Position numbers and translations under genes: made by a program | Shown: in pieces, positions 36,401 to 48,449 of the stretch | Position numbering within the stretch: position 1 is the first letter of the stretch | How the letters are laid out: each line of letters begins with the position of its first letter | DNA from: Rhexocercosporidium sp. MPI-PUGE-AT-0058 | Lineage: Eukaryota; Ascomycota; Leotiomycetes; Helotiales | DNA length: 64,000 nt | Assembly (NCBI GenBank): GCA_020746875.1 | Contig: JAGTJL010000024.1 | Coordinates: 1-64,000, forward strand | Direction of reading: 5' to 3' | Notes under the pieces: model-generated | What the model was told of the DNA's origin: nothing | Database searches by the model: none | The model's input: only the letters and a program-made list of their open reading frames with translations

Positions 36401-37600
36401 TATACCACCGAAAATAGTTTCAAAACCACCTGTCGTTGACTTTAATAAGTAATAATCAGTCATTTATTTACCTTAGGCTTTTATTATATAAATAGATCTC
36501 TGCGAGTGCACATTTAATGTTTAAATTTACGAGAAGATTAGTTAACAGTCTTATCTTAATGCCTTTATTAATTGCTTTTTGACTAACTCGTTCGGCTCCG
36601 CTATTTGGCTTATGAGTTGCCGTTAATAAGAACTCGAGGTCAATTCCAAGCTTATTAGCTTATTTCTCATATTTTATAAATCCTCGAATTATAATAACTG
36701 CTTTCTTTTGATTATACTTGAATTTGTATATTAAGAATTTAAACTGCTTTCGAACCCAAGCTTTAAAGCTCTTAATATATTAAAACACTTTATTATACTC
36801 TTTTATTTATAATATATAATTAACGAGTAAGCCGCTATATTTATATTTGAGCACGAAGAGCTAAAAGTAATTATTTTAATATTTTAAATAATTAAATAAA
36901 TCTTAAATAACTTTTTAAAATAGTTTAGGAGATTTCCTTTTCGGTAGACGTTTAGAGATTATTTAAATAATATGAGTTAAAGTATATTACTTATACTTAA
37001 TTCTTTTTATTATTTTAATAATTTTAATATTTCTTGCCGTGCTTATTAATTTCCTTAAAACATTCGGGCCTAAATAGCCTACTCGTAAATGCTAAATACG
37101 CTCCGAGTTTATTTTAAGGTACTTATAATCTCTAAATAATTTATACGGCTTGTTTATTTTTTTAAAAAGCGTTAAAAATATTATAGTTTTTATAACGCTT
37201 AAGAGTATATTATAAGTGCTTAAAGAGTAAATTAAACGTAGCTTATATTTAAAGAAAACGAGGTTCTGTTTACACTTTAGCTATTATATTATATAATATT
37301 TATTAATTAATAAGCTTTTCTTATTTTATTTCAAAGTGTAGTTTATATTATAGAATTAAAAACCAGTTTTATAAAGATAAGCTTTAGAAATGATATTAAT
37401 ATAAAAGTTTTCTATAATTGTAACGTCGTAAAGCGTAAGATTAAATAATTTACTATTCGGACCTTTAAGTATTCTTTTTATAATTCGAGTTCCGCGCCTG
37501 ATAATAGGCAACTGAGAGCTCTTATACTTAATTAAATCCTTAGGAGTGAATTTCACAAAAGATCTTTTTAATAATATTAAACGATTATTAACTAAATTAG
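33426..37600 (-). pseudogene. Copia pol relic (protease, integrase, reverse transcriptase, RNase H)
   Basis: The minus strand encodes, despite stops, a clear Copia reverse transcriptase at about 34880-34420: VINTFINAFWD (the family's V-N-A-F-L-N-A motif), CALYGIRDFSYL (YGLRRSP motif) and ILILFYVNDI (YVDD box). Further 5', 37556-37356 reads DLIKYKSSQLPI ... LTLYDVTIIENFYINIIS, which fits the segment just before the integrase zinc-binding region. RNase H and integrase were not resolved residue by residue. RIP-type stops in every segment make it non-functional. Confidence 0.75.
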
Positions 37601-39270
37601 TCGCTTTATAATTATTTAATAAAATAAAGTCTAATAAAGGATAAAGTAAATTCTAAAAGGAATATATATCTATAGTTAAATACTTAACTAGATTAGGTAA
37701 GAGCACCGGGTGCGCGTAAGTCCCGCTTATTCCTCTTTTATTTAATAAGTTTCTAGAAAAGATAAACTTCTCTTTATTTAATTTATTAAATCCTTATTTA
37801 TTTAATTTCGCTAAGAAATCTTTTATTAATTAAGGGAAAGGTTTGTCTGAGCTTATTTACTCGCGGAAAGCTTTTTATTATAACGTAATAAATTATTACT
37901 AAATTTTATTATAATATTAATTATTTATTTTTAGGTTTAGACGAGCTATTTTATTTTAATATTTAATAAATACTTTTTTATAAACTATTATTTAAAGACA
38001 AATACAGTTTAAGGGAGACTAGTAGTAAGTTTTATCCTTTAAGTATAAACATACTTTTTTATAGGTTTTCCTTTTATCTTAAATCGGTTTAATCTTTTAT
38101 TATATAAATTAAAAGCTTCCGAGTCGGGTGTCTTATTATTATTAGAGCGTGAATTAAGAGTAAAGAAATGATTATGTCTTAATTTTCTATTAATAAGCTG
38201 TTAATATTGGCGATCGACTTAATTAAAATAAAACAATTGTGCGAGCTATTTTAAGGAGTATTTGGGAGGTATCCCGAGCTCGTCGGCTTCCTTAGTCTTA
38301 AGAAAGTACTTTTAAGCTTATAAGCTGTTAAAGTTATTAATTATAATTAAGAAAAAGTTAATGCTAAGGGTGTTAAGTACTTCCGGCATATAATATAAGT
38401 TCCTTTTATAAATTAGCTTTTAGTGTTATATAATTTAAATTTTTAAGTTTCAGACGTTCTTTATATTTAAAAATTATAAGTAATCTTAGCGAGTTGTCGT
38501 CTGAATTATTATATTCGTTTAATGCAGAATTGTTTTAAGCGTGCGAACTAGTGCTTGAATATTAGCTCTTTTCTCAGCGACGAGCTGTGTAACGGTTATA
38601 TTAAAGAATTAACGGCCTATAGTTTTCTTAATCTATTCGTAGAGCTTAAAATATACTGTAGTTCGTGGTTGCTATATTACGCACTTTATAATATACGCTT
38701 TAGCTTTAGCCTCGGCTTCCTTTTGATAAGATTTTGCGGTTATTTTAATAAACTCGTATAGTCGAGTAGGAAGAGGAGTAATAAAAGCGTTAAAGCTTAT
38801 AATTATTTAGTCCGAGGAAAACGTAGCTACTGCGTGATAATTAAGCGCTTATTTTTAAAGTTATTCGTTATATTCGTTCGTCTTTATTATATAATTTAAT
38901 TTAGCGAGATTATTCTTTTATTAAGCGATCTACTCGGCAGTCCGTGGATTTTTATTAATAATTTTAGTTAATATTTCTATATCTAAAGTATTTAAGTTAA
39001 TAAAAGGCTAGAGTCCGAGCATTTAAGCGCTAAGAGTTAAATAATTCATTTATAACGGGAAGTCTTTAGGCTTTAAGTATATAATGTTTACGTTAAGACC
39101 GCTAAAACTATCATATAATAACATCTTAATAATTACGCTAAGAAGTATATTAGGGTTTGAGCGTAAGAAAAGGAAACGAAGATCGTAGAATTAGAGTTAA
39201 ATAAGCTTAATTAAAACTCGAAATCTATATATGTTAAAAGTAACTTATAAAGACAAATGTAGCTCTTAAC
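37601..39270 (-). pseudogene. Copia gag/leader region, degraded
   Basis: Lies between the 5' LTR (by coding strand) and the pol relic, so should hold gag. No CCHC knuckle was read with confidence. A plus-strand ORF at 38555-38761 is an antisense artefact. Confidence 0.45.
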
Positions 39271-39459
39271 TGTCGTATAAAAGTGGAGTAAGCTTTTAAT
39301 AGTTTAAGAGCTTTACGATTAACGTAAAAAGCAAGGGTTTAAAAAATATATTAAAGTAAGCGTTACCTTTTATAAAAGAGGACTGTGACCCGAGTATATA
39401 TACACGTGAGTGCTTACGAGAGCATACACATGACTAGTAGACTGCGCTAGGGCGCGATA
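39271..39459 (-). repeat. LTR of the Copia element (right, 5' by coding strand)
   Basis: TGTCGTATAA...GCGCGATA. Differs from the left LTR mainly by C-to-T and G-to-A changes, including the RIPed terminal CGACA to CGATA. Confidence 0.9.
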
Positions 39460-40681
39460 TTATATTATTTCTTACGTTAAAAAATTAAATACTCAGCTTA
39501 TAAGGCAAAATTATTAAACTTTTTTATTATTTATACTTATTCTTAAAAAAAAGGCTATAAAGAAAGCAAAAATAAAAAGATACTTAATATTTAAAATAAT
39601 ATAATATATAAACTTAAAAAAAACTTTAAAAATTAAACTTCTTAATACTTTTTAAAGAAATCAAAGAGACTTAAAGACTTTTATTTTTTAAATAAAACTT
39701 TATTAATACTTTTATAATAATAAGTTCTCTATTAGTAAAAGCTACGTTTTTTAAACGATATTATATCTTAAAAGCAAAACTATATAATAGATCGAGCCGT
39801 TCCTTAAGGATTACTTCTAGAACGAAGATACTTATAAGACTATACTCGTTATATAAACTATATTTAAGACTTAAAGAAGATTTAAGAAGGAAATTCGACG
39901 AATATTCGGTAATATTAATACGATTAAGACGGTAAAAACTTACTTATATAGCTTAAAGCAAGTTAATAACGTAATAGCTTATATTATAGAATTCTAAAAG
40001 CACGCTAATAAGACTGACTAAAACTCTTAATCACTTATTAATTATTATCGACGAGGACTTAAGGATTATATTCGACTGGAATTTATTTAGATTAATTCTT
40101 AAGCTAGAAATATTCTTACTTTTATTAAATAAACTGTTCGAATTAATAACCGTTTACACAAGTTTAAACGCGAATAATAGACGTACGTAAGAAGAGGCTA
40201 AAGGCAATCTGGCTACTGATAAAACAAAGAATGCTAATAATAAGGCAATCTTAAAGATAATTAATAGTTAAATCTTATAAAATATAATATTATTTAGAAA
40301 AGAGGAAAAGGCAAAATACGATAAGGAGGACCGTCGAAGGAAATTATAAACGAGCGACGCGAAACGAAGTTATATTATTTAAGTCGAGGCTATATTAAAG
40401 GTATTATATACTATATAAAGTAATTCTTATATTATATGAAAAAGCGAGTTATATATGAAATAATATTATAAAGGATATAATAATATTAAATTAAAAAGTC
40501 GAAAAGCTTAAGGATATTTTTAAGGCCTATAAGGTTCGAGAAGCGGCTAATATAAATAACTTAATCGAGGTTTTAAGTAAAAAGCTTAGAAGTAAGTAAG
40601 ACGTTTTTCAGTATTAAATATAAGTAATCTTTATATATATTATAATTTAAGTTAAAATAAAATAAGTTATAAAAATAATAC
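39460..40681 (+). pseudogene. Gag relic of Gypsy-related copy A
   Basis: 39475-40360 aligns with 48430-49300 of the complete Gypsy element (shared tacttaatatttaa, aagacttttattyttta and attaataaccg blocks), i.e. leader and gag. The similarity fades after about 40380, where the nucleocapsid region would be. No pol of copy A was found beyond the next insertion at 40682, so copy A seems truncated. Confidence 0.65.
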
Positions 40682-40938
40682 TGTCATGTGTATGCCTATC
40701 CATTTTATTTGTACGGAATCCGGCCCGTAGCATAAGAGGGCCAAGGCTTTTACGGTATTAATAGAATTAGTCTTACTTATATATTTAATTACGCCGGCGT
40801 TTTGCTTCCCTTCACGGGCAACTCCTTTTATATATACGCTTCTTCTTTAGACTTCTTTAAAGATTAGAGATTAGTTTTTTAAATATAATTTACCTTAAAC
40901 CTTTACGAAGCTTTACTTATCGTAAACTTTATTTAATA
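40682..40938 (+). repeat. 5' LTR of composite Gypsy element
   Basis: 257 bp; shares cgccggcgttttgcttccc and atatatacgcttctt with the 3' LTR. The terminal TTTAACA has become TTTAATA by a RIP-type change. Confidence 0.9.
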
Positions 40939-41580
40939 AGTTAATCTCTTTATTTCATAAAAAGGTAATATAAAGGGTAAAAGAACGGTTTTTTATTAAG
41001 TAATTATGTTTAATAACGCTAGACTTACGGGCAATACTCGCTTCGGCGGTACCGCTTATAATATTCTTTATAAGACTATGAAATCTATAGATTCCTTTTA
41101 TATAATTAAAAGCAAAAGTGTTTCTAATAGCGAATTACTTTAAAGCGCTCGCGGTAATAATACTAAGGAATCTTTTTATACTTATAGCCAGCTCGTTTAT
41201 ATTCGTAAAGAGAAAAGCAAAGCTATAACTTAAACTAAAAGTAATTTAAATATATTTAATTATATAATAAATAATATAATCTTTTTTATTCTTAATATTA
41301 ATACTAATCTTACGGCTTTAAGTATACTTATTAAAGAATAAATCGCTTAAAAGCAGCGCGAGCTCGAAGAGTATATGTGCTTATTAACTAAGTTTAAGGT
41401 TAAGGACACTTGTGTAAAGACGCGGCTCGCTTATTATAAAAATGGTCTTATTAAACTTCGCCGCCTTTAGGCAATCTCCGTCGCTTATATAAACGTAATA
41501 AGTAAATAATATATAGTTAAAGAAAGCCTTTAATAAACCCGTAATATAATATTAGATTCTATTATTGTCACTTTAATAAG

Positions 41581-41892
41581 TGTGAGATTAGGCGAGCCAA
41601 TCAGGAATGAGGAAGCGCAGTAAGTGAGGACACGTGATCAAAGAGAGAGAATTGCTTTGCTTGCTTGCTTAAAGAGCTAGAAGAGCTCTTCGGTAGTTAT
41701 ATACAAAATAATAGCTTCTCTAGAAGCTTCTACGACTACGTAATTAGTTACGTAGCTTATACGAGCTACGTAATTGAATACGAGCGTAATTTCCCGGAAT
41801 ACGAAGGTAATTTCCAGGCCGCGTAAGCAGTGGAAATTCCTTCGGCTATTCTAGGGTAGAATCGGCATGAGTTACCGAAGTGAAATCTAACA
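41581..41892. mobile_element. Solo LTR (312 bp) with ATAAG target duplication
   Basis: Starts TGTGAGA, ends TCTAACA, and is flanked by a perfect 5-bp duplication ATAAG (41576-41580, 41893-41897). It interrupts the gag region of the composite Gypsy element. It is nearly identical to 8924-9248 and little affected by RIP, in strong contrast to the surrounding sequence. Confidence 0.9.
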
Positions 41893-41897
41893 ATAAG

Positions 41898-42910
41898 AGA
41901 CTTTAAGTTACTTTTAATAAAGCGTAATCCTAATTTAAAGTTAAAAGCTAACTTACCTGGCTTATAGCACCCGCTTAATAAGAATATTATTAAGCCTAAG
42001 ACTTTACCGGCCTTAGGACACCTCCGGGAAATAACCGCATTACTTACGGCAAATCACGTAGCTTATAAACTTAAAATAATATTATTAACGTATTTAAATC
42101 TAAACGCTTATATTTTATTAAAGTATACCACGGCCTAAGCAAAAAATAAGCGTAACTATTAAAAATGCTTTACGATTATAATTTTTAAAAAATATAAAAG
42201 AGAAAGTTTTAAGAGCTTACGAAATTAAAAAAATACTTAAAAAGAAATCTTTAAAGCTCGCTTATATAATTATAATACGCATGCAAATCGAGTACGCGTC
42301 GCAGCTATAAATATAAAAGGCGACCTATTAACTTATTAAGGTAATACGAAGGAAACTATAGCTAGACCTAAGGGTATCCCGCTAATATAAAACCTATTTA
42401 TTAACTTCTTAAAAGAGCTTTATATTTTTAAAAAAACTCGAAGTACTAAGGTTATTAAAAACATTAAGCGGTTCCGCCAGTAACCGGGCGAGTTTATTTA
42501 AGTAATATGCCGACGGTTTATTATACTTATTAAAGATTATAATACTTAAATATTTAATAATAATACAAGAAACTAGTTAATAATATTAAGTCTTTTATTA
42601 AAAGAACTCAAAAAGTATCCTTTAATATATTAAAAGCTAGGTATAATAGAAGCGGAAGCGGATAAAATAATAATAATCTTAAAAATAGCGGATCTCGTAA
42701 GAAAAGCCGTAAAAAACATTTTAAGGATAATAATAAGAAGCGCGCACCTAACGGCGCCTCTTTAGCTTTTAGTTCTCGACCCTTTTATAAAAGTGAGAAT
42801 AATAAGAAAAAGAATTATATTAAGAGTATTATATCTTACCGCTTTTATAAGCAAAAGGATTATTAATCTAAGGACTATTATTGTCTTAAGTTCACATAAT
42901 AGGCGTAAAA
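41898..42910 (+). pseudogene. Gag relic of composite Gypsy element
   Basis: Continues from 40939-41575 across the solo LTR. Near 42835-42895 the frame reads a nucleocapsid-like segment (SYRFYKQKDY then SKDYYC) consistent with a RIPed CCHC knuckle. Basic Arg/Lys-rich sequence precedes it, as usual for gag C-termini. Confidence 0.6.
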
Positions 42911-43199
42911 TAATCTTTAAAAGCTAAAAGTAAAAGAACGTTTTAAAGTAATAAAGAAAATCGTTTTAATAAAAAGGAAGGTATATATTATTATATACGC
43001 TAAGGAATAAAAGCCGTTTAATACCGGAAAGAATGCGAGAAAAGGCAATACTAAGTCTTAAGCGTTAAAGGCTTAAAGAATATTCTTTAACGCCTATACA
43101 TTTCTATAAGACTAAAGCAACTCGAGACAGGTATAAATGCGTTATTTAATAGTTTAATAAATAATAGCTTAACTTATAATTTCTTTAATAAATATAAAG

Positions 43200-46100
43200 C
43201 CAAGTTATAAGGATTTTTCCTTTTATTTAAGTATGACTAAGAGTTTATGACCTTTAATAAGTATTAATTTTAAGTAATTAACGCTTATAACTTATATATG
43301 ATTATATAAGACGACCGTGGAATCTCAAAAACCTTTCGAAAAAGATTTTATAGTTATAAAGACTTAAGGTATAATATAGTTCTCAGAATAGAGTTCCTTA
43401 AATATAAGGGCGCTAAATATTATAATTGAAAACTTAAGAAATAGGCTTATACTTTAACTTAAGACGAAATTTAAATCGTAATAATAAAGGAGTTTACTAA
43501 TACTTTTAATATCGACCCTAAAACGGTACCTTATATTATATTTATATCTTAATTTAATTATAATTATCCGAAGAATTTAAGATTATATAAATGTTTAAGG
43601 TAATTATAAGATATTCGTCTTAATACCGGCGTCGCAAACCCGTTATAAGTGTTAGCCATTTAATTAAAAACTCCTAAACCGACGCTTCTCCTAGACTAAC
43701 TTATAAATATAACAAATATATATAATAATAATCCGCCAACTACTCTCTTTAAAAAATAAGTTAAATTTAAATATATTATTAACATTAACGCACTACCTTT
43801 ATATAGCCCCTTTTATAACTTTTCTAAACTATAACTCGCTATGTTTTAGAAATACCTTATTACCTCGTTATAAAAGAAATAGATTCGTCCGTTAAAAAGT
43901 CCCGCAAATACGCTAATACTATTTATATTAAAGAAAGATAAGGGGTTGCGTTTATATATAAATTATTAAAAGTTAAATAAAGTAATAATTAAAAATCGCC
44001 ACCCCCTTCCTTTAGTCGATAAGACGCTAAACCGTCTCGGCGGAGTTATAATATTCATAGCCTTAAATTTAAAAGATATATATTATTATATTAAAATTAA
44101 AGAAGGATATAAATAAAAAATAGCTTTTCGTATAAAATATAAATATTTTAAATATTTAATAATATCCTTTAAGTTATTTAACGCTTTAGTTACGTTTTAG
44201 GCGTATATTAATAAATCGTTAGCGAGACTGATCGACTATTTCGTTATTATATATTTTAATAATATCTTAATTTATTTTAAAAATAAAAAAGAGTATTATA
44301 AGTATATTAAAGCCGTTATAAAACGGTTACATAAGTATAAGCTTTTTATTAAACTTAATAAATATGAGTTTAAAGTAAATTAAGTCGAGTTCTTAGGATT
44401 TAAAGTCGAATTAATTAATATTTAGGCGGACTTAAAGTAAATCCGTTTAATTTAAGAATAATTAAAGCCGGAATCTTATAAAAATATTTAGGTTTTTTAG
44501 GCTTCGCGAATTTTTATTATAAATTTATATTAAAATATTTTAAAATAGCTATAGACTTAACGAGGGCTCTTTAAGGCATAAAGAATAAAGTCAAAAAAGG
44601 ACCTTTTAAATTCTTTAATATAATTAAGAAAAGTTTTAAAAATTTAAAAGCAGCTTTTATTAATATATTAATCATAAGGCATTTCGATTTTACGAAGCGC
44701 ATTTAGGTTAAAACTAATGCTTTTGGATTTATAATTACTAATACTCTCTTTTAATAAGCTAATTCTAAAGAAGGATTTAAGCGACACTAAAAACCTGTTA
44801 CGTATTAGTTCCGTAAGATAATTAATATTAAGCGGAATTATATTACTTATAATGGAAAGCTTTTAACTATTATTAAGTGTTTTAAAAAGTAAAGGCATCA
44901 CCTTAAGGATAGTTAATACACTATTAAAATACTTATGAATTATAATAACTTTAAGAATTTTATAATAATAAAATATTTTAAAAGTTAATAAATATAATAG
45001 GCAATGTATTTTATTACTTATAATTTTGAAATCTATTACCGTAAGAGTACCGTAAACTCGGCGGATAAATTTAATAAAAGGCCAGATTATCGGGAATCTA
45101 AAGGCCTTATTAATATTACTTAATTATTAATATTTTAAAATAAATTAAAAGAAGCCTTATAAATGCTTTATAAAGTCGAGGAGCCGACATCGAAGCATTC
45201 TTAGACGGGGATTATAAGATATTATTAAGAAAATTATTTAATATTATTTAAGATTTTATTAATAAAAGGCCGGACTTAATGTTAATAAAACCGGAACGAG
45301 TTACTTAAAAAAGAATTTTAAAAGCTAGGCATATAAAACCTAGTCTTTTAAATACTATACTTAAGATAATAGCTTTATTCGAAAATATATTATTATATAT
45401 AAAAAGTAAAGGCTAATCGCTTATTATAGGAATTAATAATTATAAATATTTTATTTTAATATTATAAATAAGAGTAATAATTAAAAGTTAAATAACTTTA
45501 ACTTATTAATAAAGCCGCTATAAGACTTAATTATCTTCGCTTAACGTAATAATGAAAACTGTAAAAGTATAATTAATATAACGAATAAACCTAAATCTTA
45601 GTTAAATTAGAAATAAAACTTAAATATATTAGGACTTTTTTAATAGGATTCTAAGGCTTATATCTTAAATAATTTAATATTAAAAATAAAAATTATAAAA
45701 CTTTATTATAATAACTTATTAGTAAGGTATTATAATATTATAAAGACTTTATAACTCCTCCGTAAAACCTACTTTTAAGATAAAATAGAAGACAATATTA
45801 GATTATATATTAAAGAATACGATATTTATTAAAAGATTAAATCGAAATAATATACGTTATATAGACTTTTAATAAGTCTCCTAAGGCCTTTGCGGCCTTA
45901 ATTTAAAATTTTAATCGATTTTATTATAGGGTTGCCGCCTTATAAAGACCTATTTAGTGGCCTAAATCTTAATTATATATTAATAATTATTAACCGGTAT
46001 TTAAAAATAGTCCGATTCTTAATATATTATAAAACGATTAATATTCTTAAACTTACGGAATTACTATTTAAGAAAGTATTTTCTTTTTTTAGCGTATTCT

Positions 46101-46900
46101 AAGGCATTATATTTAATAAAAGTACGGTGTTTATTAGTAAATTTTAATTTACTTTTTACTTTTATATATATATTAAATAAAGATTAAGTTTTATATATTA
46201 TTCTTAAATAAATAAATAAATAAAAAGATAAAACTAAAATCTAAAAATATACTTTCGCGCTTTTTACGGAATATTATAAAAAAACTAAATAAAAAAACTA
46301 ACTTTTGCCGAGTTTACTTATAATAATTCCTTTTATTAAACGCTTTAGACATCTTTATTTTAAGTCTACTATAGTTATAAGCCGGTAATATTATAAAACC
46401 TTAAGGATAATGTTTAAGAAGAAGAAGTATTAATTACTTAAAATAAAGTTAAGTTATTAAATAATTAACAAGTTAAACTTATAAAAGTTTAAAATCGTGT
46501 GTAATAGAATCGAAAAGGCTATTATAATGCCCGACATTTAAATAAACATTTCTAATTAAAATAATAAATAATACTTAATATTAAGAATATTTAATTAAAA
46601 ATTAAAAAGCTATCGCTAAAATATATTAGCCTATTTTAAATTATTAAGTGCGTAAGTAATATAGCATATATTTTAAAGCTGTTAAGCTTATATAAAAAGC
46701 CTTACTTAATATTTTATATGTCTTTATTAAAAGAATATATAATATAAGCTAGTAAGTAACTAAATGATTACTTACTTAATGAGCTTTTAAAGTTAAGTAA
46801 AAAAAAAATAACTTTTAAGAATAAGAAGTTAAAAGCATCCTTAATTATAAACAAAATAAAAGAAATAAAACTAAGAAATATTTAATTAAATAAAAAGATT
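43200..46900 (+). pseudogene. Pol relic of composite Gypsy element (RT, RNase H, integrase)
   Basis: RT at about 43990-44420 reads IKEGYEWKTAFRTKYKYFKY-like sequence (with RIP stops), VIIYFNNILIYF (the YLDDILIYS box) and VEFLGFKVELIN. RNase H is expected around 44690-45110. Integrase at about 45770-46330 shows a RIKSKR-type segment, a DFI catalytic block near 45920 and an INNRYFK-like DRLTK equivalent near 45990. The order is that of Ty3/Gypsy. Stops throughout. Confidence 0.75.
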
Positions 46901-47882
46901 TCCCGAAAGATTATAATATTTAACTCTTAATATACTTAAACCTCGAGAATACTAAGGAAACTCTTAATATATATAATAAAAACTATAAATTAAAAAGTTA
47001 AATGCCGAATATAAAGAAGTATAAAACCTTTACGTAACCTATGAAAAGGCTAAGAAAACTATAAAAGGTTAAGAGGCCGAGGAAGTACTGCCGATTATAA
47101 ATAAAAATACTCTTTTTTTATATTTTCTTATAAAGGTTTTAAGGGTTTTATTAAGGCTTTAAAAACAGTATTAGCGTAAGCATAAAATATATAAAAAAAA
47201 TAAACTTATAAAATACATTTAAATTATAATTCAAAGAGTAACGAGATTTTATTTTAATTATAAAGTAATAATATAACTCTATTATAAGTGCTTAAAGTAT
47301 AAGGTATTTATTTTATAAATTAAATTATTCGAAAATCCTAAACTCCTTAACGTTAAACCTAGACTTATACCGCAATATCTATTAGGCGCTAAAGAATTAT
47401 AAAACATCTCTTAAAATAACTCTAATAATCTTATTTAATATAATACCGCCTTAATATAATATTAATATATATTAGTAGCGGAACGGGTATAGAATACTTA
47501 TAATAGTTATTATGACTTCGCGACACAACCGAATCTCTGTTATTAATTCTTTTATTAAACCGTACGTAATTTAGTCGGCCTTAGAGGCAGAGGTAGTAGT
47601 ATAAGCGTTTTTAAACTTAAATATATTATTAATTAAACGCATTATACTCTTATAAAACTTTTTAAATTCTTTTATTTTATTAATATATTAATAGTATTTT
47701 TTAAAAAAAAGATATAATTTATAAAAAAAGCATTAATAAAAGAAAAGACTTAATTAATATCTTTCTTATTAAGCTTAAAGGATACGCGCAATAAGGAATC
47801 GATTATATAGTGCTTTTTAAGTTAAATAACAAAGCTTTAAGCTCTTATGGGAAGCGTAAATTCATAGTCCTCGAGGGCGACG
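46901..47882 (+). pseudogene. Post-integrase coding relic of composite Gypsy element, first part
   Basis: From about 47510 the plus strand keeps one frame with few, RIP-type stops (KPYVIQSALEAEVVVQAFLN, later SSYGKRKFIVLEGD). It is interrupted by the nested Gypsy insertion at 47883. The reading can be continued at 54638. Not recognised as a chromodomain. Confidence 0.4.
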
Positions 47883-48366
47883 TGTTACGGACGCTCCTAG
47901 ACGACCATTAGGTCCTAGGAGGAAATGTTTTAAGAGTTATTATAGTCCTAGGAACCGAGTAGTTCTTAGGAACGCGGCTCCTAAGAGTTAATAAAGTCTT
48001 AGGACCGACTTATACTTAAGGTATTTTATTTATAATATAATCTTAAAAGTAGTATCGTAGCCGCGGGTTTTTACGACTACGTATTACGTAATAAATCCTT
48101 AAATCCGTGGATTCCTCGACAATAAAAGGGATTTAAGAATTTAAAGATTTAATATCTTAAGAGATTTAAGGGATTTAAAGAGAATAAAGGTTTTATATAA
48201 AACTAATATGTCTACTATTAAATAAGAGCTTCGTGCTTAATTAATAATAATATCTTAATTATATTAATTATTATTTATTCCACCGTACGTAATACACTTA
48301 CTTCTCGATTATTAAAATTAATATAACTTATTATATTTATACTGAGTAAATACACAAACCGTAACA
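47883..48366 (+). repeat. 5' LTR of copy B Gypsy element
   Basis: 484 bp. Differs from the 3' LTR mostly by C/T and G/A changes (for example gcggctcctaagag here versus gcggctcttaagag there). Confidence 0.92.
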
Positions 48367-48449
48367 CTTTAAGCACTTTCTCGTTAAAAGTACCGACTTA
48401 CGTATATTATATTAACCCCCTTAACTAAAGGCTAAGTATTTAGCTTATA

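Larger units (their letters stand above)
31109..39459 (-). mobile_element. Ty1/Copia LTR retrotransposon, complete but RIP-degraded (8351 bp)
   Basis: Bounded by 187/189-bp direct LTRs with TGTCG...CGACA ends and a perfect 5-bp duplication TTATA at 31104-31108 and 39460-39464. Coding remains are on the minus strand, in Copia order: gag region nearest the right end, then protease/integrase, then reverse transcriptase, towards the left. It is inserted in copy A of a Gypsy-related element whose two halves line up on either side. The left LTR is much less RIPed than the right. Confidence 0.9.

Noticed and set aside
38555..38761. 68-codon hydrophobic ORF
   Set aside because: Antisense to the gag region of a minus-strand Copia element in AT-rich DNA.
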